From SABI01 sp963677695 (GTDB taxonomy: Bacteria > Spirochaetota > Spirochaetia > Sphaerochaetales > Sphaerochaetaceae), in assembly GCA_963677695.2 (NCBI GenBank), contig CAXXUJ010000002.1, positions 620,001 to 684,000 on the forward strand: DNA of 64,000 bases, read 5' to 3'. This document shows, piece by piece, positions 25,723 to 34,783 of the stretch. The translations under genes and the position numbers were made by a program. The first letter of the stretch is position 1, and each line of letters opens with the position of its first letter. The notes under the pieces are model-generated. The model was given only the letters and a program-made list of their open reading frames with translations, was not told the origin of the DNA and searched no databases.

Positions 25723-26709
25723 ATGGAAAACTCGGGTTCACCCCGCGAACAGTTTCGCCTCAGTCCAAAACTTATTATAGCTATCATAGCGATCGTGATT
25801 CTCATAGTCACTGTCATGAGCAGCTTCTTTGTTGTGGACCAGAGCGAACAGTCCGTTGTCCTCAGGCTCGGAAAGTATAATAGGACAGTAGGTCCTGGCC
25901 TGCAGACAAAACTGCCATTCGGAATTGACAAGAACTTCAACGTTCCCACACGTATTGTCCAGACAATGACTTTCGGTCAGGGAACAACCGGATCAACATT
26001 CTCATCAAATTTCATGAGCTCACCTACCGGCTCTTCAGCCGGAGAATCGATCATGCTGACCGGGGACCTTAACATCGTTGATGTCCAGTGGATCATTCAG
26101 TATAAGATCGAGGATCCTGCTGCGTGGCTCTTCAATGTTCGTGAAAGAGACAAGACCATCCGTGATATCTCACAGAGCGTGATCAATCAGCTGGTCGGAG
26201 ACCTTCCCATTCTCGCCATCATGAGTAGTGAAAGAACTTCGATTGAAGTCGATTCTCAGGAAAGAATGCAGAAAGCATTTGATTCCTACGGACTCGGTGT
26301 CAAAATCGTAACAGTCAAGCTTCAGAACATCGTTCCTCCGGAAGGCGAAGTACAGGATGCGTTCGAAGATGTCAACAAAGCCATTCAGGACATGAACAGG
26401 TACATCAACGAAGGAAAGCAGTCGTACAATGAAGAGATACCGAAGGCACAGGGTGAAGCGAGCCGCGTCATTCAGGTTGCTGAAGGATACGCTGCAGAGA
26501 GAGTCAACAATGCATCTGGTGATGTAGCAAGATTCAATCAGGTTCGTTCAGCGTACGAAGAGAGCAAGGAAATAACTTCACAGCGTCTCTATATTGAAAC
26601 ACTTGAAAATATCCTTACCAGCACGGACGGCAGCATTACACTTATTGATAAGTCTCTTGAGAACTTCCTGCCTATTTCTCAGGTACAGAGCCAGGGAGGT
26701 GTCAAATGA
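25723..26709 (+). CDS. hflK: SPFH-family protein HflK
   Basis: 328 residues. One N-terminal membrane segment (about residues 17-40, rich in Ile and Val), then an SPFH/band-7 domain beginning VDQSEQSVVLRLGKYNR and a C-terminal helical region with VAEGYAAERVNNASGDVARF. HflK and HflC form a large periplasmic-facing cage that holds FtsH in E. coli. AGGAGG six bases before ATG 25723 fixes the start. Overlaps hflC as ATGA. Confidence 0.93.
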   Translation: MENSGSPREQFRLSPKLIIAIIAIVILIVTVMSSFFVVDQSEQSVVLRLGKYNRTVGPGLQTKLPFGIDKNFNVPTRIVQTMTFGQGTTGSTFSSNFMSSPTGSSAGESIMLTGDLNIVDVQWIIQYKIEDPAAWLFNVRERDKTIRDISQSVINQLVGDLPILAIMSSERTSIEVDSQERMQKAFDSYGLGVKIVTVKLQNIVPPEGEVQDAFEDVNKAIQDMNRYINEGKQSYNEEIPKAQGEASRVIQVAEGYAAERVNNASGDVARFNQVRSAYEESKEITSQRLYIETLENILTSTDGSITLIDKSLENFLPISQVQSQGGVK

Positions 26710-27692
26710 AAAAGCTTATAACTGCCGGCGTCATCGTATTCGTACTTCTTGTCATCTTCCTTCTGTTAGGACCTTTCTTCATTCTTGAGGAAGGCGAGAT
26801 CGCAGTTGTCACCAGATTCGGACGAATCGTCAATACGCATCAGGATGCAGGACTCAAGATCCGCGTTCCCGTTGTAGACAATGTGATCAAGTATCCGAAG
26901 AAGATCATGAGCTGGGACGGTGATGCACAGAGAATCCCGACAAAAGAAAACCAGTTCATCTGGGTCGATACCACCGCTCGCTGGAAGATCTCCGATCCGA
27001 GTATCTTCTACCAGTCAGTCAATACACTTCCAAATGCTCTTCTCAGACTCAATGATGTCATCGATTCCACGATCAGAACGATCATAAGTGAGAACTACCT
27101 CAATGAAGCGGTACGTAACACGAATAAGATCAACAACCTTCAGATCGAGGATCAGGCTCAGAATGTCGAGAACCTTGAAGATGCGGAACAGCTGAGAAAC
27201 CTGACCCGCACGGAAACCCAGCAGGAAGTGATCTATATCGGTCGTGAAGAGCTTTCCAAGAGAATGCTCGAGATGGCCAGCAATTTCACTGACGAATTCG
27301 GCATTGAAGTCATCGATATCGTTATCAGGCAGATCCGTTACAGTGATGACCTTACACAGAGTGTCTATCAGAGAATGATCAAGGAAAGAAACCAGATCGC
27401 CGAGGCCTACCGCTCATACGGTGAAGGACAGATGTCAAAGTGGATCGGTAAGACAGAGAACGATAAAAAAGTTATCCTTTCTCAGGCGTATGCGACCAGT
27501 GAGGAGATCAAAGGTAAGGCTGATGCCGAAGCAACGAGAATCTATGCTCGAAGCTACGAAGCAGATCCTGAATTCTTCACTCTCTGGAGAACCCTTGAGT
27601 CATACAGGAAGGCAATTCCAGGACTCGACAAGGTTCTTTCCACTGATATGCAGTATTTCGATACATTATATGGTCCGGAAGTTCTTAAGTAA
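26706..27692 (+). CDS. hflC: SPFH-family protein HflC
   Basis: 328 residues. N-terminal membrane anchor (about 5-25), followed by LEEGEIAVVTRFGRIV of the SPFH domain. The C-terminal part, with RIYARSYEADPEFFTLWRTL, is the conserved HflC end that closes the HflKC cage. Partner of the preceding hflK; the four-base overlap implies balanced synthesis. No ftsH is in the window. A strong terminator follows. Confidence 0.94.
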   Translation: MKKLITAGVIVFVLLVIFLLLGPFFILEEGEIAVVTRFGRIVNTHQDAGLKIRVPVVDNVIKYPKKIMSWDGDAQRIPTKENQFIWVDTTARWKISDPSIFYQSVNTLPNALLRLNDVIDSTIRTIISENYLNEAVRNTNKINNLQIEDQAQNVENLEDAEQLRNLTRTETQQEVIYIGREELSKRMLEMASNFTDEFGIEVIDIVIRQIRYSDDLTQSVYQRMIKERNQIAEAYRSYGEGQMSKWIGKTENDKKVILSQAYATSEEIKGKADAEATRIYARSYEADPEFFTLWRTLESYRKAIPGLDKVLSTDMQYFDTLYGPEVLK

Positions 27693-27713
27693 CTCTCCGG
27701 TCATAGACCCAAT

Positions 27714-27748
27714 AAAAAACCTTCAGGAGCTCGCCTGAAGGTTTTTTT
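27714..27748. terminator. Bidirectional terminator between hflC and the Fur-family gene
   Basis: AAAAAACCTTCAGG (27714-27727) pairs with CCTGAAGGTTTTTT (27734-27747) around AGCTCG. It has T-runs on both strands, so it can end hflKC (plus) and the Fur-family gene (minus). Confidence 0.92.
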
Positions 27749-27764
27749 AATGTAAAAACTGATA

Positions 27765-28181
27765 TTATTCGGAGCAGTCGGGGCACGTGCCGCTTGCATA
27801 CAGAGCGACGCTGCTGACCTTGAACCCTTCAGGGACTGAAAGGATTGCATCAGAGTTTACTGTCTCAAGATCATAGACCCGGTGACACGATTCACAGAGA
27901 AAATGAACATGAGGTGTGGTGTTGGCATCGAATCGAAGTTCCTTCGGATCGATAGTGATAGGTGTGATGACATTCTTCTGTGCAAGCAGGTGGAGTACAT
28001 TGTAGACTGTCGTCCTTGATATCGAAGCCATATTCTTTTTAAGATCAGAATAGATCTCATCAGCAGTCGGATGGACCGGATGCTGTGCAAGGTACTCATA
28101 CACTGCCACCCTGTGATTCAGCGGTCTGACACCATGCTCTCTCAGTACTTCGATATAAGACCTGTGTTGATACGTATTCAT
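27765..28181 (-). CDS. Fur/PerR-family metalloregulator
   Basis: 138 residues. The N-terminal winged helix includes HPTADEIYSDLKKNMASISR and TTVYNVLHLLAQ; the C-terminal domain carries HVHFLCESCHRVYD and a final CPDC, making two CxxC pairs for structural zinc. The pattern fits PerR or Fur; peroxide sensing cannot be told from iron sensing by eye. Start ATG 28181 is chosen because AGGAG is six bases upstream, while ATG 28187 touches it. Divergent from a lipoprotein gene across an AT-rich region with inverted repeats, where it may autoregulate. Confidence 0.9.
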   Translation of the reverse strand: MNTYQHRSYIEVLREHGVRPLNHRVAVYEYLAQHPVHPTADEIYSDLKKNMASISRTTVYNVLHLLAQKNVITPITIDPKELRFDANTTPHVHFLCESCHRVYDLETVNSDAILSVPEGFKVSSVALYASGTCPDCSE

Positions 28182-28187
28182 ACACAT

Positions 28188-28507
28188 CTCCTAAGTTTAT
28201 TGATCTTTTGACAGATCTTGGTAACTCGAACATCCTTGTATTATATAAAAATAGACTCCAGATTCAGGAGGAATTCCTTTATAAAAAAGATCTTCTGTCA
28301 GATATTATATACCAAAATTTCAAGTTGTTAAATAGTTATCTCATAAGATAGTAAACTAAATATTAACATATATTATAAAATTACTATCTGTATATTTTAT
28401 TCTTTATTCCATTTATTGCAGATACATACCAGCGAAATACACACCAACTCGTTTTCTCCTGTTCAAACCACCTTTATCAATTGTTCTCTCTACGGTATAG
28501 TACTTGT
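28188..28507. promoter_or_regulatory. AT-rich divergent regulatory region with inverted repeats
   Basis: 320 bases without a gene. Inverted repeat AGATAGTAA (28346-28354) with TTACTATCT (28381-28389); the first arm is also part of the small hairpin TATCTCATAAGATA. A GATC-bounded imperfect palindrome GATCTTTTGACAGATC lies close to the regulator's ribosome site and could be an operator. Assignment to a specific regulator is not possible by eye. Confidence 0.45.
28474..28501 (+). promoter_or_regulatory. Promoter with -10 abutting the YscW-like lipoprotein start
   Basis: TTATCA (28474-28479), 16-base spacer, TATAGT (28496-28501), six bases, ATG. No Shine-Dalgarno is present, so a leaderless message is predicted, in the same geometry as metG. 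Confidence 0.55.
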
Positions 28508-28939
28508 ATGAAGAGAATGCTCTCCCCCATCGCATTCATAATTCTGCTTCTCTCTATCACAGGCTGCTCTGTTACTTCGGAAGCTGTTGTTCCGGACACA
28601 CCGGTTCCCTACTCTATTCATGACGGCATTGTGAGCTACCCTGACAATCTCTATTTCCCCTCACGTGTAACCCTTACGATCAATATGTATGGGGTATCAG
28701 GTACTGACCAGGAGAACACTCTTATTGTATCGCAGCAGATAAAGAACCCTCAGAGATTCCCAGTCAATTACACACTGAGATACCTTTCAGATGAAACCGA
28801 CAACTTCTCCTCTCTTCTCCTTGAATACAAGCTGACCCGGGAAGGGGAAAATACCCCGTTTCTTACCTCGAGTATAAAGGACATCGCACCGAACGAGCTG
28901 GATATCACGAGAAGAACCACTCTTCAGAATATTCGGTAA
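28508..28939 (+). CDS. Small lipoprotein, YscW/YbaY-like
   Basis: 143 residues. A lipoprotein signal with lipobox LSITGC (about residues 14-19) precedes a single domain of about 105 residues starting LYFPSRVTLTINMYGVSG and containing NPQRFPVNYTLRYLSD. This pattern of beta strands, with a conserved FPVNYTL-type core, resembles the YscW/YbaY family, one member of which pilots the type III secretin. No secretion genes are nearby, so only the fold is suggested. Start ATG 28508 gives the normal signal peptide. Confidence 0.55.
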   Translation: MKRMLSPIAFIILLLSITGCSVTSEAVVPDTPVPYSIHDGIVSYPDNLYFPSRVTLTINMYGVSGTDQENTLIVSQQIKNPQRFPVNYTLRYLSDETDNFSSLLLEYKLTREGENTPFLTSSIKDIAPNELDITRRTTLQNIR

Positions 28940-28950
28940 GGTAAAGTTTT

Positions 28951-28990
28951 TTTGTATATTTATACAATAAAAGGTTGATTATTATTTATT
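28951..28990. promoter_or_regulatory. Tandem ARG boxes in the argG promoter
   Basis: Box 1, 28951-28968, TTTGTATATTTATACAAT, fits every position of the classical consensus WNTGNATWWWWATNCANW. Box 2, 28973-28990, fits 11 of 14 defined positions and covers the -35 TTGATT (28975-28980). Centres are 22 bp apart. An AT-rich -10 lies at about 28997-29005. Binding would block the promoter. Confidence 0.75.
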
Positions 28991-29069
28991 AATATGCAAT
29001 ATATAGGGTGTAAAGACGATTTATCAAGAATCAATATACAAAAACACCCATAAAGGCGGAGAATATAGT

Positions 29070-30305
29070 ATGGAAAAGCAGAAAGTAATTTTAGCATACA
29101 GCGGGGGACTCGATACATCAGTCATCCTGAAGTGGCTTGCAAACAAGGGTTTTGAAGTCATCGCGTATGTTGCTGATGTAGGTCAGCAGGAAGATTTTGA
29201 GGCAATCAAGGAAAAAGCCCTTGCAACTGGAGCCTCTAAAGTCTATGTCGAAGATCTCAAGGAAGAACTCGTTACAGATTACATCTTCCACGCTCTCAAA
29301 GGAAACGCTCTCTATGAAGGCAAGTACCTTCTCGGTACATCGATCGCCCGCCCGATCATCGCTAAGCGCCACATTGAGATTGCGAAGAAAGAGGGTACAC
29401 TCTATGTAGCTCACGGTGCTACAGGCAAAGGAAATGACCAGGTAAGGTTCGAACTTGCCTTCTATGCACTGATGCCCGAAGTAAAGATCATCGCTCCCTG
29501 GAAGGATCCTGAGTGGCTCAGCGAGTTCGAGGGAAGAACACAGATGATCGAGTACGCGAAGAAATATGATATTCCGGTAAAGGCATCGACAAAGAAACCC
29601 TACTCCGAGGACGAAAACCTTCTTCATATCTCACACGAAGCAGGAATCCTTGAAGATCCCGCACTCGGCTGTCCCGATGACGTATTCAGTCACACAGTCC
29701 ACCCCTGGGACGCTCCGGATGAGAAGACTGTACTTGCCATCGATTTCGAAGACGGTATCCCTGTGAAGGTTACAAACGAGAATGACGGTACTGTCGTCGA
29801 CACACCGCTCGAACTCTTCAACTACATGAACAAGATCGGTCATGACAATGCTGTAGGCAGGGTCGACATGGTTGAAAACAGGTACGTGGGAATCAAGAGC
29901 AGAGGTGTATACGAAACTCCTGGCGGTACTATCCTGTGGTTCGCTCACAGAGATCTTGAAGGGATCTGTATGGATAAGGAAGTGATGCACCTCAGGGACT
30001 CTCTCATTCCGAAGTTCGCAGAGATCATCTACAATGGATACTGGTTCAGCCCTGAATTCGATTTCCTCTCAGCTGCGATCAACAAGAGTCAGGAACTGAT
30101 CACCGGAACTGCGAAAGTTGCTATCTATAAAGGCAATATGATCAGTGCAGGTGTAACAAGTCCCTATTCTCTCTATAATGAGAAGCTCGGATCGATGGAA
30201 GTAAGCGGAGGCTATCAGCCGGTTGACTGTAAGGGATTCATCAACATCAACGGAATCAGGCTCCAGGCGCACCATTACTGGCTCAAAGCGAAAGAAATGG
30301 AATAG
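29070..30305 (+). CDS. argG: Argininosuccinate synthase
   Basis: 411 residues, full length. It joins citrulline and aspartate with ATP. N-terminal PP-loop AYSGGLDTS, GTSIARPIIAKRHIEIA, VAHGATGKGNDQVRFEL, and the C-terminal SPYSLYNEKLGSM are all conserved. GGAG is eight bases before ATG. No argH is in the window. A pair of ARG boxes covers the promoter, so arginine should repress it through an ArgR-type protein. A hairpin follows the stop. Confidence 0.97.
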   Translation: MEKQKVILAYSGGLDTSVILKWLANKGFEVIAYVADVGQQEDFEAIKEKALATGASKVYVEDLKEELVTDYIFHALKGNALYEGKYLLGTSIARPIIAKRHIEIAKKEGTLYVAHGATGKGNDQVRFELAFYALMPEVKIIAPWKDPEWLSEFEGRTQMIEYAKKYDIPVKASTKKPYSEDENLLHISHEAGILEDPALGCPDDVFSHTVHPWDAPDEKTVLAIDFEDGIPVKVTNENDGTVVDTPLELFNYMNKIGHDNAVGRVDMVENRYVGIKSRGVYETPGGTILWFAHRDLEGICMDKEVMHLRDSLIPKFAEIIYNGYWFSPEFDFLSAAINKSQELITGTAKVAIYKGNMISAGVTSPYSLYNEKLGSMEVSGGYQPVDCKGFININGIRLQAHHYWLKAKEME

Positions 30306-30325
30306 AAATATACCATTTCATAGGC

Positions 30326-30360
30326 GAGAGCTTCTCGGAATCCATTTCCGGGAAGCTTTC
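30326..30360 (+). terminator. Hairpin after argG
   Basis: GAGAGCTTCTCGG (30326-30338) pairs with CCGGGAAGCTTTC (30348-30360) over 13 bp with two G-U pairs. The following T-run is poor (TTGCTATT), so efficiency is uncertain. Confidence 0.55.
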
Positions 30361-30452
30361 TTGCTATTATGAAACAAGTATGAAATAGATAGGAACCTGC
30401 TTGAAAAGCAGATACCTATTCGGATACAAGAATAGAAAGAAGGAGTTCAAGT

Positions 30453-31340
30453 ATGTCTTATACCGTTGGATGGATCGGAACAGGTGTTATGGGCAATTCC
30501 ATGTGCTCACATGTCATGGCACTTGCTGATAAGACCGTGGTCTACAACCGTACAAAAGCAAAAACTGAAAACCTGCAGGAACTTGGAGCTGTCGCACTTG
30601 ATACCCCCAAGGAAATTGCCGAACAGGCAGATATCATCTTCACCATCATCGGACACCCGAAGGATGTACGTGAAGTCTATTTCGGAGAGAATGGAATATT
30701 CGCCTCGGCACGTAAGGGGCAGATAGTTGTTGATATGACCACCACCGAACCCTCACTGGCCATTGAGATATATGAAAAGGGAAAAGAACTCGGTGTCGCT
30801 TCACTCGATGCCCCGGTATCAGGGGGAGATGTAGGTGCAAGAAACGGAACCCTCTCCATCATGGTCGGAGGAGATCAGGATACGTTCGATACGATCAACC
30901 CCTTCTTCGATAAGATGGGAAAAGCTGCACTGCAGGGAAAAGCAGGGAGCGGACAGCATACAAAGATGGCTAACCAGATCGTGATTGCAGGAACCCTTGC
31001 AGGAGTATGCGAATCCCTCCTCTATGCACGAAAGGCTGGGCTTGATATCGACACACTTATAGCAACCCTCTCAAAGGGAGCGGCAGGCTGCTGGACACTC
31101 GATAACCTTGCACCGAGAATTTCCAAGGGAGATTATGCTCCCGGGTTCATGATCTCACACTTCGTGAAAGATATGGGAATCGCTCTGTATGAAGCGAAGC
31201 AGATGGGACTTGACCTTCCTGTCCTCGTGCTTGTTGAAAAGCTGTTTCAGAGCATGATTTCCTCTGATAGAGGAGCGCTTGGTACTCAGGCCCTGATTAA
31301 GGCGCTTGATGAAATCAACAGTACTCACCTGTTTAGTTAA
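30453..31340 (+). CDS. Beta-hydroxyacid dehydrogenase family oxidoreductase (GarR/HIBADH-like)
   Basis: 295 residues. N-terminal Rossmann motif GWIGTGVMGNSM, substrate-binding signature LDAPVSGGDVGARNGTLS, and the catalytic Lys in GKAGSGQHTKMANQ at about residue 170. The family includes tartronate semialdehyde, 3-hydroxyisobutyrate and succinic semialdehyde reductases; the motifs do not decide which. AAGGAG precedes the ATG. Citrate synthase starts 16 bases after the stop, so the two are probably one transcript. Confidence 0.88.
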   Translation: MSYTVGWIGTGVMGNSMCSHVMALADKTVVYNRTKAKTENLQELGAVALDTPKEIAEQADIIFTIIGHPKDVREVYFGENGIFASARKGQIVVDMTTTEPSLAIEIYEKGKELGVASLDAPVSGGDVGARNGTLSIMVGGDQDTFDTINPFFDKMGKAALQGKAGSGQHTKMANQIVIAGTLAGVCESLLYARKAGLDIDTLIATLSKGAAGCWTLDNLAPRISKGDYAPGFMISHFVKDMGIALYEAKQMGLDLPVLVLVEKLFQSMISSDRGALGTQALIKALDEINSTHLFS

Positions 31341-31356
31341 AAAAAAAGGAGACGCT

Positions 31357-32661
31357 ATGGACATACAAACAAAGGAATTTGCAACGTTAATACTTCCGGA
31401 CAGAGAAGAGCCGGTACAGATCCCTGTTATAGAAGGGACGATGGGAGGGAAGGCGATTGATATCCACGCTCTGAGAAGAGATACGGGATATATCACCTAC
31501 GACCCTGGTTTCGTGAACACGGGTAGCTGTGACTCCGGTATCTGTTACGTGAACGGAGAACAGGGTATCCTTCGCTATCGCGGATACGATATCGAAGACC
31601 TTGTTGAAAACTGCGACTTTGTCGAAGTTGCATACCTTCTCATCAAGGGAGAACTTCCCGATGCGAAGGAAAGAAAGAGATATGCAGACCTTCTAAACAA
31701 GGAATCTCTTCTCCACTATGATATGCAGAGCTTCTTCAGAGGCTATCCCTTTGATGCCCACCCGATGTCGGTCCTGGCTGCCATGAGCGTATCACTCAGT
31801 GCGTTCTACCCTGAAATGGATGATATCGACCCTGAAATGCAGGTCGACTTTGCTGTGACGCGCCTGGTTTCCAAGATCAGAACGATCACCGCTTTCCAAT
31901 ACAGACACATGAAGGGAGAGGATTTTGTGAATCCCTCTTATAAGCTCTCCTACTGTGAGAATTTCCTGAACATGATGTTCAAATCTCCGGTGTATGAATA
32001 CCAGATCAATCCTTTGCATGTAAAAGCACTCAACCAGCTGCTCATCCTTCATGCTGACCATGAACAGAACTGCTCCACAACAGCAGTACGACTGATCGCA
32101 TCAAGCGGCGCAAACCTCTATGCTTCAGTCTCTGCAGGCCTCGCCGCCCTCTGGGGTTTCAAGCACGGAGGAGCGAACCAGGCAGTCATCGAGATGCTCG
32201 AAGAGGCATACCTGAACGAATGGAGTGTAGATGATCTGATAGAGAAGGCAAAGGACAAGAACTCTACCTTTCGCCTGATGGGATTCGGACACAGAGTCTA
32301 CAAGACCTTCGATCCGAGAGCGAAGATCGCGAAAAAACTGTGTAAGGAAGTACTCAGCGAGGGAGGAGAGCATGACCCTCTTCTCGATATCGCTATCGAA
32401 CTTGAGGAAAAAGCTACTCACGACCCCTACTTCGTCGAGCGCGGGCTCTACCCCAATGTCGATTTCTACACAGGACTTACCTTTAGAAGAATGGGCATAC
32501 CGACAAATATGTTCACTGCGATGTTCGCAATTGGAAGACTACCCGGGTGGATAGCACATTGGCTTGAATGGAAGAAGGATCCGTACGGGAAAATCGGTCG
32601 ACCGCGCCAGGTCTATATGGGACCGACTCAGAGAGAAGTTCCTCCTCTCAACGAGAGATAA
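31357..32661 (+). CDS. gltA: Citrate synthase
   Basis: 434 residues, type II length. It condenses oxaloacetate and acetyl-CoA. Catalytic His residues lie in LHADHEQNCSTTAVR and GFGHRVYKTFDPRAK, and the catalytic Asp in NVDFYTGL. KHGGANQAVIEML is also conserved. ATG 31357 has AAGGAG five to six bases upstream. With the convergent aconitase it supplies the first steps toward 2-oxoglutarate and glutamate. A strong terminator follows. Confidence 0.96.
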   Translation: MDIQTKEFATLILPDREEPVQIPVIEGTMGGKAIDIHALRRDTGYITYDPGFVNTGSCDSGICYVNGEQGILRYRGYDIEDLVENCDFVEVAYLLIKGELPDAKERKRYADLLNKESLLHYDMQSFFRGYPFDAHPMSVLAAMSVSLSAFYPEMDDIDPEMQVDFAVTRLVSKIRTITAFQYRHMKGEDFVNPSYKLSYCENFLNMMFKSPVYEYQINPLHVKALNQLLILHADHEQNCSTTAVRLIASSGANLYASVSAGLAALWGFKHGGANQAVIEMLEEAYLNEWSVDDLIEKAKDKNSTFRLMGFGHRVYKTFDPRAKIAKKLCKEVLSEGGEHDPLLDIAIELEEKATHDPYFVERGLYPNVDFYTGLTFRRMGIPTNMFTAMFAIGRLPGWIAHWLEWKKDPYGKIGRPRQVYMGPTQREVPPLNER

Positions 32662-32679
32662 CACAAGACAAAATAGTTC

Positions 32680-32711
32680 GGGCTGCACAGTGTGCAGCCC
32701 CTTCTTTTTCC
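32680..32711 (+). terminator. Terminator of gltA
   Basis: GGGCTGCAC and GTGCAGCCC pair around AGT (32680-32700), followed by CTTCTTTTTC. Confidence 0.92.
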
Positions 32712-32716
32712 GTTCC

Positions 32717-32749
32717 GTGAAAAAGTCCCTGCCTTACGACAGGGACTTT
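32717..32749 (-). terminator. Terminator of acnA
   Basis: On the minus strand AAAGTCCCTG and CAGGGACTTT pair around an eight-base loop (32722-32749), with a following TTTTTC. It faces the gltA terminator between the convergent genes. Confidence 0.88.
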
Positions 32750-32767
32750 CGATGTGTATGAAATGGT

Positions 32768-34720
32768 CTAATTGGAATGTTTCATGTACTCGAGAAGTCC
32801 GCCTTCTCTGAGGTAAGCGATCTGGGTATCGGTGAGGTGTGCAACGGAAGTGAACTCGGTGTTCTTCGTCGCATTCTTCACGGTGAAGGCTGAACCATTC
32901 TTCTGATACGCATCAAGCTGATCAGTCACATCCTCAATCACGATCTCATCGCCCTGATCAATGCCGTCGTAGGAAGCTTCGTTTTCGAACTCGAGAGGAA
33001 GGATTCCGAAGTTGCAGAGATTGGTGTGATGAATTCTCTCGAATCCCTTGGAAATGATCGCTTCGACACCGAGATACATCGGACAGATCGCTGCATGCTC
33101 TCTGCTCGAACCCTGACCGTAGCTTGCACCTGCAATGATGATGTTCGCTACACTTTTTCCCTGATTCGCCTGACAGCGGTCATGGAAGGTGGGATCAACC
33201 GGTTCGAAGGTGTAATGTGCATAGGCAGGGATATTTGAACGGAATTTCAGTCTCTGTCCTGCAGGCATGATATGGTCCGTAGTGATCTTGTCTCCTACCT
33301 TGAGAGTGACTTCTCCCTGAATAGATGACTTGATGGGGGTACCTTTCGGTGGATCCCCGATGTTCGGGCCTCTTTTCACTTCGACAGCTGATCCATCTTC
33401 GGGAGGGAAGATGAACATTTCGTTATCGACAATGAAGTCAGTCAGACCGCCCTTTTCAGGATAGGGGATACCGTGGTCTGAAAGAGGATCAACGAACTCA
33501 CCCTTGATCGCGCTGAGGGCTGCGGTCTCAGGAGAGACAAGGTAGACCTGAGCACTCTTAGTTCCGCTTCTTCCTTCGAAATTACGGTTGTTCGTTCTCA
33601 GTGAAACGGCATTTGAACCAGGTGACTGGTGATTTCCGATACAGAAACCACAGGCCGATTCAAGAATTCTCGCACCGCTTGCGATGAAGGTGGCAAGTGA
33701 ACCATCCTGGGAAAGCATCATAAGCACTTCACGGGAACCGGGTGCGATACCGAGAGAAACGTCGGGGTGGACGGTCTTTCCTTTCAGAAGCTGTGCTGCA
33801 CGTCTCATATCTTCATACGAACTGTTCGTACAGGAACCGATCAGCACCTGATTGACTTTCATTCCTTGAACTTCGCTTACATTCACGATATTACCGGGAG
33901 AGTGGGGAGCTGCAGTCTTCGGAGTCACCTTAGCAAGATCGATCTCGAAGATTTCGTCATAGGTATCTTCACCATCGGTTGTCAGCTCTTTGTATAGGTC
34001 TCCCCTTCCGTGCTTGGCAAGAAATTCCTGAGTGAGAGAATCACTCGGGAACAGAGAAGTGGTAACACCCGCTTCAGCGCCCATGTTACAGATTGTCGCA
34101 CGCTCAGGAACACTGAGAGTCTTCACGCCTTCTCCGAAGTACTCGAAGATAGTATTGACGTTTCCTTTTACACCGTAGCGTTCAAGAACTGTGAGGATCA
34201 CATCCTTCGCACTAACGAAGTCCCTCAGTTCATTTGAGAGTTTGATTCCCACGACTTTGGGAGCTATGATCTGGAACGGTTTTCCTGCCATGGCAACTGC
34301 GATATCGAGTCCGCCTGCGCCGATGGCGATCATGGAGAGTCCGCCGCCTGTCGGTGTATGAGAGTCACTTCCTAAGAGTGTCTTACTGGGAGCGCCGAAA
34401 CGTTCGAGGTGGACCTGGTGGCAGATTCCGTTTCCCGGGCGGGAGAATACGATATTGTACCGCTCTGCAACTGTCTTGAGATATTCGTGGTCATCCGCGT
34501 TCTCGAATCCGACCTGAACAGTGTTATGGTCGACGTAGCTGACGGCCAGTTCATTCTGAACCTTGGGTAAGCCGAGAGCTTCGAACTGAAGATATGCCAT
34601 CGTACCTGTGGCATCCTGTGTTAATGTCTGGTCAATTCTGATAGAAACGGGGTTTCCCTTCTCAAGTGTCCCTTCAACAAGGTGATCCTTGAGAATCTTG
34701 TATGTCACGTTAGAACCCAT
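32768..34720 (-). CDS. Aconitate hydratase
   Basis: 650 residues, the shorter single-polypeptide aconitase form. It isomerises citrate to isocitrate. Cluster ligands are in IGSCTNSSYEDM and in ACGFCIGNHQSPG (the two-Cys motif). SDSHTPTGGG, the swivelling-domain motif SYGQGSSREHAA and ADHIMPAG-like TDHIMPAGQRL are present. AGGAGG lies six to seven bases before ATG. Convergent with gltA, so the pair is functionally linked but separately transcribed. An iron-sulfur enzyme close to a Fur/PerR gene, but no operator is seen. Confidence 0.95.
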   Translation of the reverse strand: MGSNVTYKILKDHLVEGTLEKGNPVSIRIDQTLTQDATGTMAYLQFEALGLPKVQNELAVSYVDHNTVQVGFENADDHEYLKTVAERYNIVFSRPGNGICHQVHLERFGAPSKTLLGSDSHTPTGGGLSMIAIGAGGLDIAVAMAGKPFQIIAPKVVGIKLSNELRDFVSAKDVILTVLERYGVKGNVNTIFEYFGEGVKTLSVPERATICNMGAEAGVTTSLFPSDSLTQEFLAKHGRGDLYKELTTDGEDTYDEIFEIDLAKVTPKTAAPHSPGNIVNVSEVQGMKVNQVLIGSCTNSSYEDMRRAAQLLKGKTVHPDVSLGIAPGSREVLMMLSQDGSLATFIASGARILESACGFCIGNHQSPGSNAVSLRTNNRNFEGRSGTKSAQVYLVSPETAALSAIKGEFVDPLSDHGIPYPEKGGLTDFIVDNEMFIFPPEDGSAVEVKRGPNIGDPPKGTPIKSSIQGEVTLKVGDKITTDHIMPAGQRLKFRSNIPAYAHYTFEPVDPTFHDRCQANQGKSVANIIIAGASYGQGSSREHAAICPMYLGVEAIISKGFERIHHTNLCNFGILPLEFENEASYDGIDQGDEIVIEDVTDQLDAYQKNGSAFTVKNATKNTEFTSVAHLTDTQIAYLREGGLLEYMKHSN

Positions 34721-34783
34721 TCATTTCCTCCTGTGTACATAGAGTAGCACTATTATGGTCGAAAAACGGGAAATGGTACAGAC

